64,000 nucleotides of DNA from Inia geoffrensis (taxonomy: Eukaryota > Chordata > Mammalia > Artiodactyla > Iniidae), in the NCBI GenBank assembly GCA_036417435.1, contig CM070904.1:16474835-16538834 (forward strand), given 5' to 3'. Under the pieces are notes generated by a model, which was not told the DNA's origin, made no database searches, and worked only from the letters and a program-made list of their open reading frames with translations. Each line of letters starts with the position of its first letter. Position 1 is the stretch's first letter. Shown piece by piece: positions 34,622 through 45,440 of this stretch. Position numbers and translations under genes: made by a program.

Positions 34622-35339
34622 TATTTTAATGTATGCAAAAACTTTGAAATAATATTCAGTTGGCTCCACGTTATAATTCAGGTGCATCAAATCCACCCTA
34701 GTTCACAAAACTCATATATTCTGATCCAAGAAATTACTGTAAGATCCAAATATCATACAGTAAATTTTTAATAAATACAAGATATTTGTTCAAGGATTCA
34801 GGTACCATGAAAATAATCAAATTGTGTAGCTTAGGAAATCACCAACACAGAAGACAGGGTCTCCAGTTGCACTAAGGCAAGATGCTTGAGGGAATTGAGT
34901 GGAAAAATACTTTCTGTGAATATATCTGCAATTAGAGTAGTGGAAATTTTGGTCTCAGTAAACAGTAGTTGGTGAAAATAATCACTGTGCCTCCACACTA
35001 CGCCTGAATTTCTACTTATGTAAAATTTCTCCCCTCAAGGTTTTCTGTACCTTGTTTTCTTCCTTAATAAGGAAGAGCCAAATGCCCAATCATCTCTTTT
35101 TTTTGTTTGTTTAAGTTTATTTTGCCCCAGGTGTCTTGCTATAGATGCTTTAAAGCTAAAGATAACACAGATATCACTTTTTCAACTTCCAACATATGCT
35201 GGAATTCACTCCACAGCACCCTAGGGAGGGGTTGCACAGCTTTTGCCTGAATATATTTCTGATGGAGAAAATCATCAGGAAAAGAAGTTCATACTAAGCT
35301 TTGCTTTCCTTGAATATATACCTCTCTGAAATTTCTGCC
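34622..35339. other. No recognised feature
   Basis: Unique-looking DNA with no named repeat. Confidence 0.5.
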
Positions 35340-35925
35340 CTTTTGCCTCAGAGGATTTAAAGACATGCCACCCCAAAATGTGCCACTTTGATATATTGAT
35401 TAGTTTGAGCTGAAGGCATTTGAAAAATAACAAAGGCAGGGAGAGTGTTTCTCTGAACTCCCCTTACCGGCCTAAAAACAGATTTTCATTTATCATCAAT
35501 TCCCTCCTCAGAAGTTTCATCAACCAGAGAAGATGGAGTTTTATCACTGGAGAAGAAACTAGAAGTTAGCACCACACCCAAACTTGGTCACAAACTATCA
35601 CATCTCCCATCTATTCTTCTAAGGGCTCATTCATCGTTCCTAAAAATCACTTCATCTCCCCTAAATTGCCTACGTTCTCTCTCCCCTTCCTCTATTAAGA
35701 TGATATATAAGTTCCTAAATCTCGCTGCTCTTTTTAGGGGGGAGAGAATATTCACTTTTTTTCCCCTGTGACTCTTCTGTTCATGTGATATTAAAATAAA
35801 TAAATCAGTACACCTTTTCTCCTGTTTATCTGCTTGCAGCCAGCTCATTTCATAGAGCCAGCTATAGAACCTAGGAAGGTAGAGGAAACATTTTTCCTTC
35901 CTTATAGTCCTAATCACATTCTCTT
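35340..35925 (+). mobile_element. Solo-LTR-like element, ERV class unassigned
   Basis: Sequence style and signal order fit a sense-oriented LTR: tatataa at 35704-35710, then aataaa at 35795-35800 about 90 bp downstream, followed by a U5-like T-rich segment. Phrases aacagattttcatttatcat, gaagaaactagaagttagca and gactcttctgttcatgtgat belong to an old family I cannot name. Boundaries are approximate and no internal region is attached. Confidence 0.55.
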
Positions 35926-36049
35926 AAGAACACAGAACTATTTTAATTTTTCTTTCATGGGATGATGAGAAAAGAAAAACAACATGCACAAAATGACTAG
36001 TATGTTTGCAAAAGCATTTGGAATATCACCGGGAACTCAATAGCTATAT

Positions 36050-36127
36050 GCTGTGCTAGGCAGCTGCTTCCCACTAGCTATCTATTTTACATTTGGTAGT
36101 GTATATAAGGCCATGCCACTCTCTCAC
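36050..36127 (-). mobile_element. Orphan internal LINE-1 3' UTR fragment
   Basis: About 78 bp matching LINE-1 3' UTR (gctgcttcccactagctatc, attttacatttggtagtgta, ggccatgccactctctcac) but with no 3' terminus, no tail and no obvious target duplication. It matches 34277-34351 of the complete insertion 1.7 kb upstream almost perfectly in the same orientation. Confidence 0.85.
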
Positions 36128-36365
36128 ATTTAATAAAAGTGAACTATTATAATTACTAGTTGCCTGATTTGCCATTTAGCTCAGCCATTGAGTTTTTCTT
36201 TTAGTTATTGTATAGCTATAATCTTTTTCTTTTTATATCTGCTATACCATTTTTTAGTTCTGGCTTGCCTGAATATATTCCCAAGCCTTGTTTATTCTTA
36301 TTTGTGACTGACAGTTTCACCTTCCCCCAGATTAATAATAAAATGATAAGTAAATAAGTAAGTAA

Positions 36366-36384
36366 CTATATATATATATATATA
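36366..36384 (+). repeat. (TA)n microsatellite
   Basis: Nine to ten TA units in AT-rich DNA. Confidence 0.85.
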
Positions 36385-36534
36385 AAAGCTCCTAAGCCCC
36401 TGGTTCTTTGGTTGTAAAATGAAGAGTCATTCATCATTCATTCTAGAACTATATAGAAGCCTATTATGAGTCAACACTTCTGTGGTGACATTTGATGATA
36501 TTAATTTAGCTACTTTTCACTGATTTTAGAAAGA

Positions 36535-36620
36535 CCAAGAGAAATAATAAATATTAGGTGCTTAACACCATGCCTGCTTGTTGGTAAGTACTCAGTAAGT
36601 GTTAGCTGGTGATTAGGAAT
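36535..36620 (+). mobile_element. MIR 3' tail
   Basis: Reads aataaatattaggtgcttaa, caccatgcctgcttgttggt, agtactcagtaagtgttagc in MIR tail order. Confidence 0.55.
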
Positions 36621-37173
36621 GGTAGTGATAATGAAGGGAAAAAATAGGTTATTTCTGGGATATGTATTCAACGGTTAGAATTACCAAAAAACCCAAGGTC
36701 AAAGCAGAGATCCAGGGAATAAATCCAAGAAAGGTCAAAGGACAACTGCACAGCTACAGGAGAATGTGCAGTAAATGACTTGTCCCAGGTGGAGGATCAT
36801 ATGTCATACCTCAAGTTCAATTTGGGACAGAAATCCAGAATAGAACCAAGAGGGAGATGGAAACAACAGAAACTGAACATTTGTAAAGGATAAGAGCAAA
36901 ACTGGAGACAAAATATAGTTAAATACATCCAAGTACACAAACAAGAGAAAGAGTAATAGCACAGTGATGTGAAAAATCTAATCAAAATGACATAGTGGGT
37001 ATTGGGGTAGATTGAATCTCTGACAGTCAAGGAAGGAAAGGATTGATGAAAAATTCCAAACACAGACTCTCCCAGGGGGTCAGGATCCATGGAATTAGGA
37101 ACAAGAATGAGGTCAAGCCATTCTTGGACACACCAGGAACAAAGGTAGACCAACAAATGGCACAATTAACAGC
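36621..37173. other. No recognised feature
   Basis: Purine-rich unique-looking DNA. Antisense frame 36797-37165 (122 codons) has no recognisable domain. Possibly old retroelement interior, not assignable. Confidence 0.45.
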
Positions 37174-37188
37174 AAGACTTGCATGTTG

Positions 37189-37315
37189 TAAGCGGGAAGA
37201 GATATGGGAACATATGTATATGTATAACTGATTCACTTTGTTAGAAAGTAGAAACTAACACACGATTGTAAAGCAATTATACCCCAATAAGGATGTTAAA
37301 AAAAAAAAAAAAAAA
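37189..37315 (+). mobile_element. Short, young-looking LINE-1 3' end
   Basis: A 127-bp sense insertion: agcgggaagagatatgggaa, ctgattcactttgttagaaa, attgtaaagcaattatac and a near-pure A-tail of about 19. Perfect 15-bp target duplication aagacttgcatgttg at 37174-37188 and 37316-37330. Same LINE-1 lineage as 34092-34609. Confidence 0.95.
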
Positions 37316-37330
37316 AAGACTTGCATGTTG

Positions 37331-37870
37331 CAGAGGCAGAATGCTATGGAAGTATGCCCTCTCAGATCCTTTGTGACCAAGGCCAGAAACAAGGTCTGAG
37401 ACCTAAAATGGGGAGGTAATCTTTGCACCTCCAGTGTTAGAAAAATGTGAGAGAAGGAATTAGTAAAATCAATGCACAGTCAAAGACCAGAGCAGGACCC
37501 AAATTGGGGCAGGAGGAAGAAAATATTAATTCAGCACCACCTGTGAGATTCACTCAAGCTTAACTCCTGCTCCTGTCTCATCTTGGTGTCTGTTTTTGGT
37601 GTAGTCACTAACAATATCCCCTTGAACCCTATAAATCTGTTAAGGTGTCTGTCCCCTCCACAGTGCTTAGGAGAAAGCACATTTGAACAAGAGAAGGGTG
37701 CATGAGCTAGACATGGTTTGGGAGGCGTAGGAGGGCTGGTCGTTCCAGCTTATAGTAGGTTTGTTAAATGAATGACTGAACCAAGTAAGAAAAGTGGATT
37801 AGTGCTCTTAGATCACTCTTGACTAATGGCAAGAGCCTGCTACTGAACCAAACTTAGGTCCTCTCACCCA
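37331..37870. other. No recognised feature
   Basis: Mixed composition, unique-looking. No gene or named repeat. Confidence 0.5.
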
Positions 37871-38340
37871 TGTGCAGTAAAGCCAATCTACTGGGACCAA
37901 ATTGTGGTGAAAGAAAGTGCAGCATTTTTTGCAGGACATTTATTGCAAGGAGTCCAGGGCTGCTAGTGCTCAAAACACTCAAACTCCAAACTCCCCTCCG
38001 GGTTTCAGCAAAGCCTTTACAAAGGCCAGGTGAGAGAGGGTGCTCGCAGGGTATGTGATCAGCTCAATTCTCTGATTGGTTGATGGTGAGGTAACAGAGC
38101 AGTGTCACAGGGGTTAACATCCATCCTCAGGCATCAATAGGTCATGCTTATCAAGTAGTTAATTTATTTCATTTGGTGGTGGTTTTAGCATCTATAAAAC
38201 AACTCAAGAAATGTGCAACAGATACTATTATCTAGGTACTTCAGAGAGGAGCTACAGCAGAGGATATAGGGGAGAGATCTGTCCTGGGAAGGCCCTCTAG
38301 GGTCCTGCTCAGTTACAAGCCCAGGACTGGACCACAACCA
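37871..38340 (-). mobile_element. Solo-LTR-like element (type C), probable ERV1
   Basis: Antisense LTR of about 470 bp. On the minus strand it starts near TGTGG and ends CTGCACA (37871). It has a CCAAT-type motif (complement of tgattggttga, about 38081), a polyadenylation signal (complement of tttattg, about 37939-37945), and typical U5-like sequence after it. Flanks ccca/acca could be a 4-bp target duplication. No internal region. Family similar to cetartiodactyl gamma-type LTRs, name not certain. Confidence 0.65.
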
Positions 38341-38407
38341 CAGTGCTTATCTGAATTCTGGTAGAAGTAGTGTTTTAAACATTTTTTTTTTTTTTCTCAT
38401 TAGAGGG

Positions 38408-38674
38408 TGTTGAGGAAGGTCATCAAGAAAATGTGACTGTAGATTGACCCATGATTTGGACCCAGGCAACAGGATTCTCCCCACCTCCTCCCCTGTCCTT
38501 GTAAAGTGTATTCTGTTTGCCTTCCCCACACCCAGAATCTGCACCAAGGACACATTCTTGATATAGAAATATGGTATTGAGACTATCCAGACAATGTACA
38601 TGACTGAACTCATTTAGAGCCTTTATACAAAGTTTTAAGACTTGGCGGGCAAGTGTGGAAAACTACTCATCTTG
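38408..38674 (+). mobile_element. Solo LTR type A, 5' part (split copy)
   Basis: First 267 bp of an LTR whose second copy lies inverted at 52903-53295. Shared phrases: tcctcccctgtcctt, the aggaaggtcatcaag region, gacccaggcaaca, a TATA-like ctttatacaa (38621), and ggcgggcaag followed by ctactcatcttg. The alignment then jumps across an insertion to 39440. Five-prime end set by the TGTTGAG start shared with copy 2. Confidence 0.75.
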
Positions 38675-39439
38675 AGGCTGAGGCAGGAGGTAGATGGGCA
38701 CCAGGCTGAGCATCTGGAGTTTGTCAGGCTGAACAGTTGGAGCTTGTCCCCCTCTGACACTTCAATGAAAAAGATAATGGTAGGAGGGGAGAGGAACTAA
38801 GCTCTGCTTGAGTAAAAAGATAAGATGACCACATCTTTCATTCTTGAGATCAAGAAGACGTCCTCAACTGCACATGCACAGAAGGTTCCTCTGTGGTCAA
38901 AAAGGGAAGGGGCACTAGCCCATAATATGTTCTGCCAGCCTCTCAGATACCCTCACACTAGAATTCATCTTGGCTAAAAGGTGTGTGTGCACCTCAGAGA
39001 GGACCCCGAGTCAGATCAGATATAGGAACAAAGCAAGATGGTTGGCCAGAGGAAACCAAAGACCTGGATAGATGGCCTCTATACAAGCAATTTAAACTAC
39101 CCCTTTAGCGCTCCTCTCTAGCGAGGACACCCACACTCTTTTCCTCTGAGTGTGTAGCTCTGCTTTGCTTCTGTCCTTAATAAACTGCTTCTTTGTGTGC
39201 CTTCCCACACGTACTGTGCTTCCAATTAACACTGTAGTCTTTACAACCTTGGTCTCTTTGTAAAATTCTTTTTTTTTCAAAGAAGACAAGAGCCAGGGCT
39301 CTGCTTCTAGCCACTAGTCCCTGGTGGTCTAGTAGTAGGATTCCTGGTTTTTACCTCGGTGGCCCAGGTTTGATTCCTAGGCAGAGAACTAAGATCTTGC
39401 TTCAAGCTGCCCCACAGTGCTGCCACAGCAAGCTTAAGG
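38675..39439 (+). mobile_element. LTR-like insertion (type B) inside LTR A
   Basis: About 765 bp inserted in LTR A between ctactcatcttg and ccacccaagac. The first 600 bp looks like another sense LTR: a long U3-like part, gctcctctctagcgaggaca, a polyadenylation signal aataaa (39179-39184) with aactgcttctttgtgtgcct, then a T-rich end near 39280. A tRNA-Glu-like SINE occupies the remainder. Possible short flank duplication cttgagg (38671) and cttaagg (39433). No gag, pol or env sequence. Whether it is one insertion or two is open. Confidence 0.55.
39317..39430 (+). mobile_element. CHR-1-like SINE with a tRNA-Glu head
   Basis: The head is close to a real tRNA-Glu: tccctggtggtctagtagta, ggattcctggtttttacctc, and ggcccaggtttgattcctag. 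The A-box (tggtctagtagtagg) and B-box (ggtttgattcc, 39367-39377) of RNA polymerase III promoters can be seen. The anticodon position reads TTT instead of TTC or CTC, and the acceptor 3' strand is degraded, so it is not a functional tRNA. The tail ends in cttcaagctgccccacagtg. Confidence 0.75.
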
Positions 39440-39568
39440 CCACCCAAGACAAGTCTCATAAGTAGGTTTCCTTGCTCACTAAAACTGTCGCCTGCCCATC
39501 TGGAGCAATCTGCCTCCTTCTTTGGTCTCTCCCTGCCCTTCCATGTATAAGATTAATTTCAGATTACA
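39440..39568 (+). mobile_element. Solo LTR type A, 3' part (split copy)
   Basis: Resumes the LTR interrupted at 38674: acccaagacaagtctcataa, tttccttgctcactaaaact, cctgcccatctggagcaatc, tctttggtctctccctgccc, ccttccatgtata. Together with 38408-38674 the length is about 396 bp, matching the 393-bp intact copy. The 3' end at attaca (39568) is less certain. Confidence 0.72.
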
Positions 39569-40975
39569 CCTGGGTAGCTCCAGAGTTTGCAACCCAGTAG
39601 AATGGTTATATTGAATTAGACTTTAACTACCTAATAAACATATGACATCGTATAAATGTGAAGTCCTAAAATTTCCATTCATACAAAGACTCTTAATAGC
39701 TAATACCTCAGATGATTTTAATTACTATATTAAAGGAAGAAAGGTGAAGAAAGCACATAAGTGACTTTCCCATCATATAAGAACCACTATAACCTCTTTA
39801 TAATGCCAACATCAAGGAACAGATGTAACATCTTTGATATAAATTCATTGTGCAATATTTATTAGTTTCCAAAAGGTGTTGATAGTCACAGACACACTTA
39901 GAAAATGTCAAATCCTGTCTACCTCAGAAACTTTTTAGAAGTGTCTACTATTACACCTAAATATTAACCATTCAACATACCCATCAAAAGGAAGTTGGCT
40001 CTCATGCACACTGAAATAAAATCTCAAATAAAAAATAAATCACTTAATTTTTTCCTTAAAACTTTGTTTCTTGTTATCATTTATATGTTACAAAATTGGG
40101 GTGCATGACCTATAGATCCAATTCAATTAAGTCTCAAGTCCTTGAAGAATTTCTTTATCTCTTTTTCATTTTCTGAGTTCTGATGGGCCTAAACCCCACC
40201 AACATACAGTGGGAAACTCTGGCTTCCTCAAGCATTGCCTCTCAGGTGTTAAAGTGTGAGACTGCATCTTTGTTGGAGCCATTAAGTCGTACTTCTAGCA
40301 GGCCCCTGGGCCACAGCGTTAGGAGATTCCCTTTTTAGTGGGAAGAATATATAAATGCAGCAGAATTATTGGCAAACACCCCCACTCTTTTTGATTTTTT
40401 ATTTCTGTTTTCCCTTTAGCTTTCAGGATTTTGAGTCCCTGAGAGCCGTGATCAGCATATGGCTTATGTCCAGGGAAGCAGATCCACACATACACACACA
40501 GTCAGCCTTGAATGTAGAAAAGTAGAAGAGCATATTCTTGACCTGTGTGTGGTACAGCCTGGTGCATCAGGATAGTAAAGTTCCAGACGTTCAGGGCAAA
40601 CACCAGGTAAATAAACTTCATGGTAGTGTTCTATGATGAATACGTATTCCTCTGAAAGCTGTCAGAGAATTTGAGAATTCAGGGGTCTGTTGAAATCATC
40701 GCTTGCATTGGAGACCTGAAATATCCTCAGAATCACAGCTACCTGTCAATATTTTGTAGTCTTAATTTTTAACTTTTTCTCTGAGATTCAACATGGAAAT
40801 CTTTCCCAGATTACCCTGATGCTGTGATCATTGCTTGAGACTACTTTCTACAAAGAGTAACTATCGTGACATTATTCTGTCTTCAAGTTTTAGCTTACAA
40901 AGTGATGGCCCACATGATTCCAGAGGTCAATATAAAATCAAACAAGCACAGAATTCACTTTAAAAATAAAATTTT
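39569..40975. other. No recognised feature
   Basis: Unique-looking DNA over 1.4 kb. No gene, exon or named repeat. Confidence 0.55.
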
Positions 40976-41205
40976 GGGCTTCCCTGGTGGTGCAGTGGTT
41001 GAGAGTCTGCCTGCCGATGCAGGGGACACAGGTTCGTGCCCTGGTCCGGGAAGATCCCACATGCCATGGAGTGGCTAGGCCCGTGAGCCATGGCCGCTGA
41101 GCCTGCGCGTCCGGAGCCTGTGCTCCGCAACGGGAGAGGCCACAACAGTGACAGGCCCGCGTACCACAAATAAAAAATAAAATCAAAAATAAAATAAATA
41201 AAAAT
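40976..41205 (+). mobile_element. CHR SINE
   Basis: Well-preserved sense copy, gggcttccctggtggtgcag to acaggcccgcgtaccac, with an A-rich tail containing AAAT and AAATAAA units. Flanks are A/T-rich (taaaaataaaatttt against ataaaaattta), consistent with a target duplication but not separable from the tail. The antisense 82-codon frame here is SINE-derived. Confidence 0.95.
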
Positions 41206-41939
41206 TTAACTTCATTTGATCATCAGAGGAAACACTGTCACCCCTGGAGTCAATAAATAAAGCAACAGTATCAAAACCTTTTGTTTTTGTTTATTTTCAA
41301 GGAAAAGAATAGGGCTGTTGAGTTCCCCTCTGACAGTGGCACTGTGATTTGGTTTCATATTGGCTCATTTCATGCTGGGTTTCTGACAGTTTGTCAGATA
41401 CTGTATCTTACTTGAAAATCTGAGCCTGTAGAGAACCTTTGATAGCATGGTTATTTTCCTCCTCTGGGGAATGTCATTCCTTTCAAGGCAGCTCCTGCTG
41501 GTGACTTAATATAGGTGTTTCTATATGGTAGGAGTTTCTGTGGGGTGGCCAAGCTAAACTAGTGGCATATGGATGAATTCTTCTGAGGATTCCAGAGGAC
41601 AGTGTGAGAGTGTATACATTCTAGAATGACGAGCAGAGCTGGGTGATGTTTAAAAGCAAAGCATTACATCCCCATGAAGGTAGGTCATAGTAGAAGGCAC
41701 TGCCCTCATAATTCAACCAGTAATGTCACACACACACCAAGTATAGTGTGCCCCCCTACCTGCTTGGCTAATATATACACATTTTCTAGAATAATCTAGA
41801 AATGAAGTATGTGAAATATTATTTTAACATGTGATTCCATATAGAAATAGAAGGAAAAAGATACAGAGTACCTTGAGATGATCTGTCTTGCCAGTCCTGA
41901 TCATATCTTACTGAAATAAACTATTTACTTATTTCCAAA
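41206..41939. other. No recognised feature
   Basis: Unique-looking DNA without named repeat. Confidence 0.55.
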
Positions 41940-42022
41940 ATACATAGCTAATTCCCTTGGGGCAGAACGTTTGATTCATCACTCTATGTATAGTAATTCT
42001 GGTACACAGTAGATATCCACAA
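41940..42022 (+). mobile_element. Possible L2 3' tail
   Basis: Reads aattcccttggggcagaacg, ttctggtacacagtagatat in L2-tail order. Short and diverged. Confidence 0.4.
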
Positions 42023-42398
42023 TATTGTTATTTTCCTGATCAAGAAACAGAAAATAGCATGTAAAATCATTAAAGATAAATGATAAAATAAATTGCTATT
42101 TGATAAATGATATGGAGATAAATAGTTCACCACAGAAAAAAATTTAAGTTGGATATTTTCCTCATATGAAAATAGATTTTAGCTATATTGAAGATTTAAA
42201 TGAAATAGTATGGTATTAAAATGAAACCAGATAGAAAGGTCAATATTTGACTTTGAGGTACAGAAAGACTTCAAGGATTTCCTAGGCATTGAAATACTAA
42301 CAGAAGTCACAGTGAAAAGAATAAAACACACAAAAATAAAAATTTCAAGATAAAAATTGTGATAATCTACAAGTATGAATAACAAAATAGAAAAATCA

Positions 42399-43984
42399 GA
42401 TTTGAGGCAATCACTATCAAATTACTCATGACATTTTTCACAGAGCTAGACAAATAATCCTAAAATTTATATGTACCACAAAAGACCCAGAATTACCAAA
42501 GAAATCTTAAGGAAAAAGAACAAAGCTGGAGGAACAAAGCCCTCCTAGACTTCAGAAAATACTACAAAGCTACAGTAGTCAAAACAGCATGGTATTGACA
42601 CAAAAACAGACATATGGATTAAGGGAACAAAATGGAAAGCCCAGAAAATAAACCCACCCACCTTTGGTCAATTAATCTTCGACAAAGGAGACAAGAATAT
42701 ACAATGGAGAAAAGACAGTCTCTTCAGCAAACGGTGTTGGGAAAGCTGTACAGCCACATGTAAATCAATGAAATTAGAGCACACCCTCCCACCATACACA
42801 AAAATAAACTCAAAATGGCTTAAAGACTTAAACATAAGACATGATACCATAAAACTCTTGGAAGAGAACATAGGCAAAATATTCTCTGACATAAGTAGTA
42901 GCAATGGTTTCTTAGATCAGTCTCCCAAGACAATAGAAATAAAAGGAAAAATAAACAGATGGGACCTAATCAAACTTATAAGTTTGCACAGCAAAGGAGA
43001 CTATAAACAAAATGAAAAGACAACCTATAGACTGGGAGAAAATATTTGAAAATGTTGCAAGCAACAAGGGCTTAATCTCTAAAATATACAAACAGCACAT
43101 ACAATTCAATAACAAAGAAACAAACAGCCCAATCAGAAAATAGGCACAAGAGTTAAATGGGCATTTCTCCAAAGAAGACATATGGATGGTCAATAGGCAC
43201 ATGAAAAAGATGCTCAGAATCTTTAATTATTAGATAAAATGCAAATAAAAACTACATTTAAGTATCACCTCACACTGGTCAGAATGGCCATCAGTAAAAA
43301 GCCTACAAATAATAAATGCTGGAGAGGGTGTGGAGAAAAAGGAACCCTCCTACACTTTGGTGGGAATGTGAATTTGTTCAGCCACTATGGAGAGCAGTAT
43401 GGAGATTCCTTAAAAAACTAAACATAGAAATACTATATGATCCAGCAATTCCACTCCTGGACATATATGTGGAGAAAACTCTAATTCAAAAAGATACATG
43501 CACCCCAGTGTTCATAACAGCACTATTTACAATAGCCAAGACATGGAAGCAACCAAAGTGTCCATTGACAGATGAATGGATAAAGGTGTGGTACATGTAT
43601 ACAATGGAATATTACTCAACCATAAAAAAGAACAAAATAATGCCATTTTCAGCAACATGGATGTACCTGGGGATTATCATACTAAGAGAAATAAGTCAGA
43701 CAGAAAAAGACAAATACCATATGATATCACTTATATGTAGAATCTAAAAAAAATGATACAAATCAGCTTATCTACATAACAGAAACAGACTCACAGACTT
43801 AGAAAACAAACTTATGGTTACCAAATGGGAAAGGTGGGAGGAGGGATAAATTGGGAGTTTGGGATTAGCAGATAAAAACTACTTTTTTTATTAGCAGATA
43901 AAAAAACAGCAATGTCCTACTGTATAGCACAGGGAACTATATTCAATACCTTGTAATAAACTATAATGGAAAAGAATATGAAAA

Positions 43985-44033
<49 letters not shown>

Positions 44034-44103
44034 CATGTGAATCACTTTGCTGTACACCAGAAACTAACACAACATTGTAAATCAACTATAATTCAATAAA
44101 AAA
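42399..44103 (+). mobile_element. 5'-truncated cetartiodactyl LINE-1, 1.7 kb
   Basis: The largest mobile element here. It covers the C-terminal third of ORF2 and the whole 3' UTR. Readable frames include 42768-43049 (KLEHTLPPYTKINSKWLKDL) and 43316-43747 (TIAKTWKQPKCPLTDEWIKV). The Cys-containing [14 protein letters not shown] segment lies in another frame, because an apparent single-base loss near 43356 shifts frame there; other stops occur between 43049 and 43239. The endonuclease and most of the reverse transcriptase are absent. The 3' UTR ends gtaaatcaactataattcaa plus A. Probable target duplication agaaaaatca at 42389-42398 and 44104-44113. Confidence 0.93.
43987..44024 (+). repeat. (TA)n microsatellite in LINE-1 3' UTR
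   Basis: About 19 TA units at the place where the LINE-1 3' UTR carries a short native atatatat tract. Confidence 0.93.
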
Positions 44104-44459
44104 AGAAAAATCATATGTATAGCTTATATGGAAAATCAAAAGTTAATAATCTCAATTTACAAAGAAACTTTATAAATTAAGTAAAGCAAATATCCCAGTA
44201 GAAAAATAGACAAAAGGCATATAATTTTCAAAATAAAAAATACAAATTGTCAATAATGTTTAAAAAAATGTAATACCTGTAGTACTCAAAGAAACACAAT
44301 TTTAAATAAAAAAAATTGTACCCTATTCAGTTAGAAAATATAGTTGAAACACAAGGTATCCAGTGATAATAAGAGCACAGTGAAACAGGCTATTTAATAC
44401 GTCTCTGGTGGGACTGTATATTTCTGGAAGGCATTTAGCTATTTTATCAATTAGAAATT

Positions 44460-44810
44460 AAATTGTCCATAGCAAAAGCTGAAGTGGTAGTGACTTAACC
44501 AAATGGTGTTTTATTTTCTCACATAATGAGAAAACTGGAGGTGGAAAATCCAGGGATAGCATGGCGGTTCCATAAAGACATAATCTCATTCTAATTGTGT
44601 CTGTCTGTCTTACTCTCCCATATTTCCTTTGTGTGCATTCAGACATTCCTAGGTTGCTGTTTGTTTTTGTCACGTGGTTGCTAAAACTCCAACCCTGAGA
44701 TGATGTTCTCCTAGTCATACTCCAATGCTAGAGGCAAAAGGGAACCATGATAACAGGCTCAGCCTTCCTTTTAAAGAACTTTTCCAGAGTTCCGACTTCA
44801 ATTAAGTCTT
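44460..44810. repeat. Old medium-reiteration repeat, family not named
   Basis: Phrases gtagtgacttaaccaaatgg, gttttattttctcacataat, actggaggtggaaaatccag and acgtggttgctaaaactcca resemble a known mammalian repeat of the same general style as 10870-11290. I cannot name it. An 86-codon antisense frame overlaps and is not credible. Confidence 0.45.
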
Positions 44811-44929
44811 ACTGCCAGAGCTGTATCACCTGGCAGTCTGCAAACAACGGCTTGTGGCCAGCTACATATTTGTAAAGATATTTTATAACAGATCGTCATA
44901 TTGGGCAGACAATTAGCAGTCTCTGTCAT

Positions 44930-45440
44930 CATCTCAAAAGTTTATACATACCCAACCCATCAGTATTTCCATATGACTTTTCAGAATTAATCTTAAAAAT
45001 CTCCCAAGATATATGTTTTAAAAAGCTTTACTAATATGTTTATCAAAACAATAGTTACAAAAGGGAAAAACTAGAAGCAAAGTAATTGCTTAATAATAGT
45101 GGACTAGTTAACTTAATCAAGTTGTACCCATATTATTCATATACTAAACTAAGGTTTACAATATTTCAGCAAATAAAACTGACAGTCAAACTATATATAA
45201 TATTGTGGGGAAAAAAAACTCTTAAATCTCTATCTTTAGAAATTTACACACACACTAAAAACCTCATATAAAATGTTCACAGTACCTATGACTGATTTGT
45301 GAGATTGTAGCAATTTTTATTTGCTTATCTTAGCTTATTTATGTTTTTTAAGTATTATACAATGATTGTATTACTTTTGTTTTGAAAAAACATATGATAA
45401 ATATATTTGTAATGAAAAAGCAATCAATGTTTATAGCAGG
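44930..45440 (+). mobile_element. Old LINE-1 (L1ME-like) 3' end
   Basis: Order: aatagttacaaaagggaaaa, ctagaagcaaagtaattgct, agtggactagttaacttaat, then a 3' UTR-like T-rich part ending acaatgattgtattactttt and a terminal A-run near 45385. Heavily decayed. Confidence 0.55.

Noticed and set aside
36797..37165. 122-codon antisense frame
   Set aside because: No recognisable domain; purine-rich DNA has few stops on the opposite strand.
39317..39388. Functional tRNA-Glu gene
   Set aside because: Anticodon position reads TTT and the acceptor 3' strand does not pair; it continues into a SINE tail.
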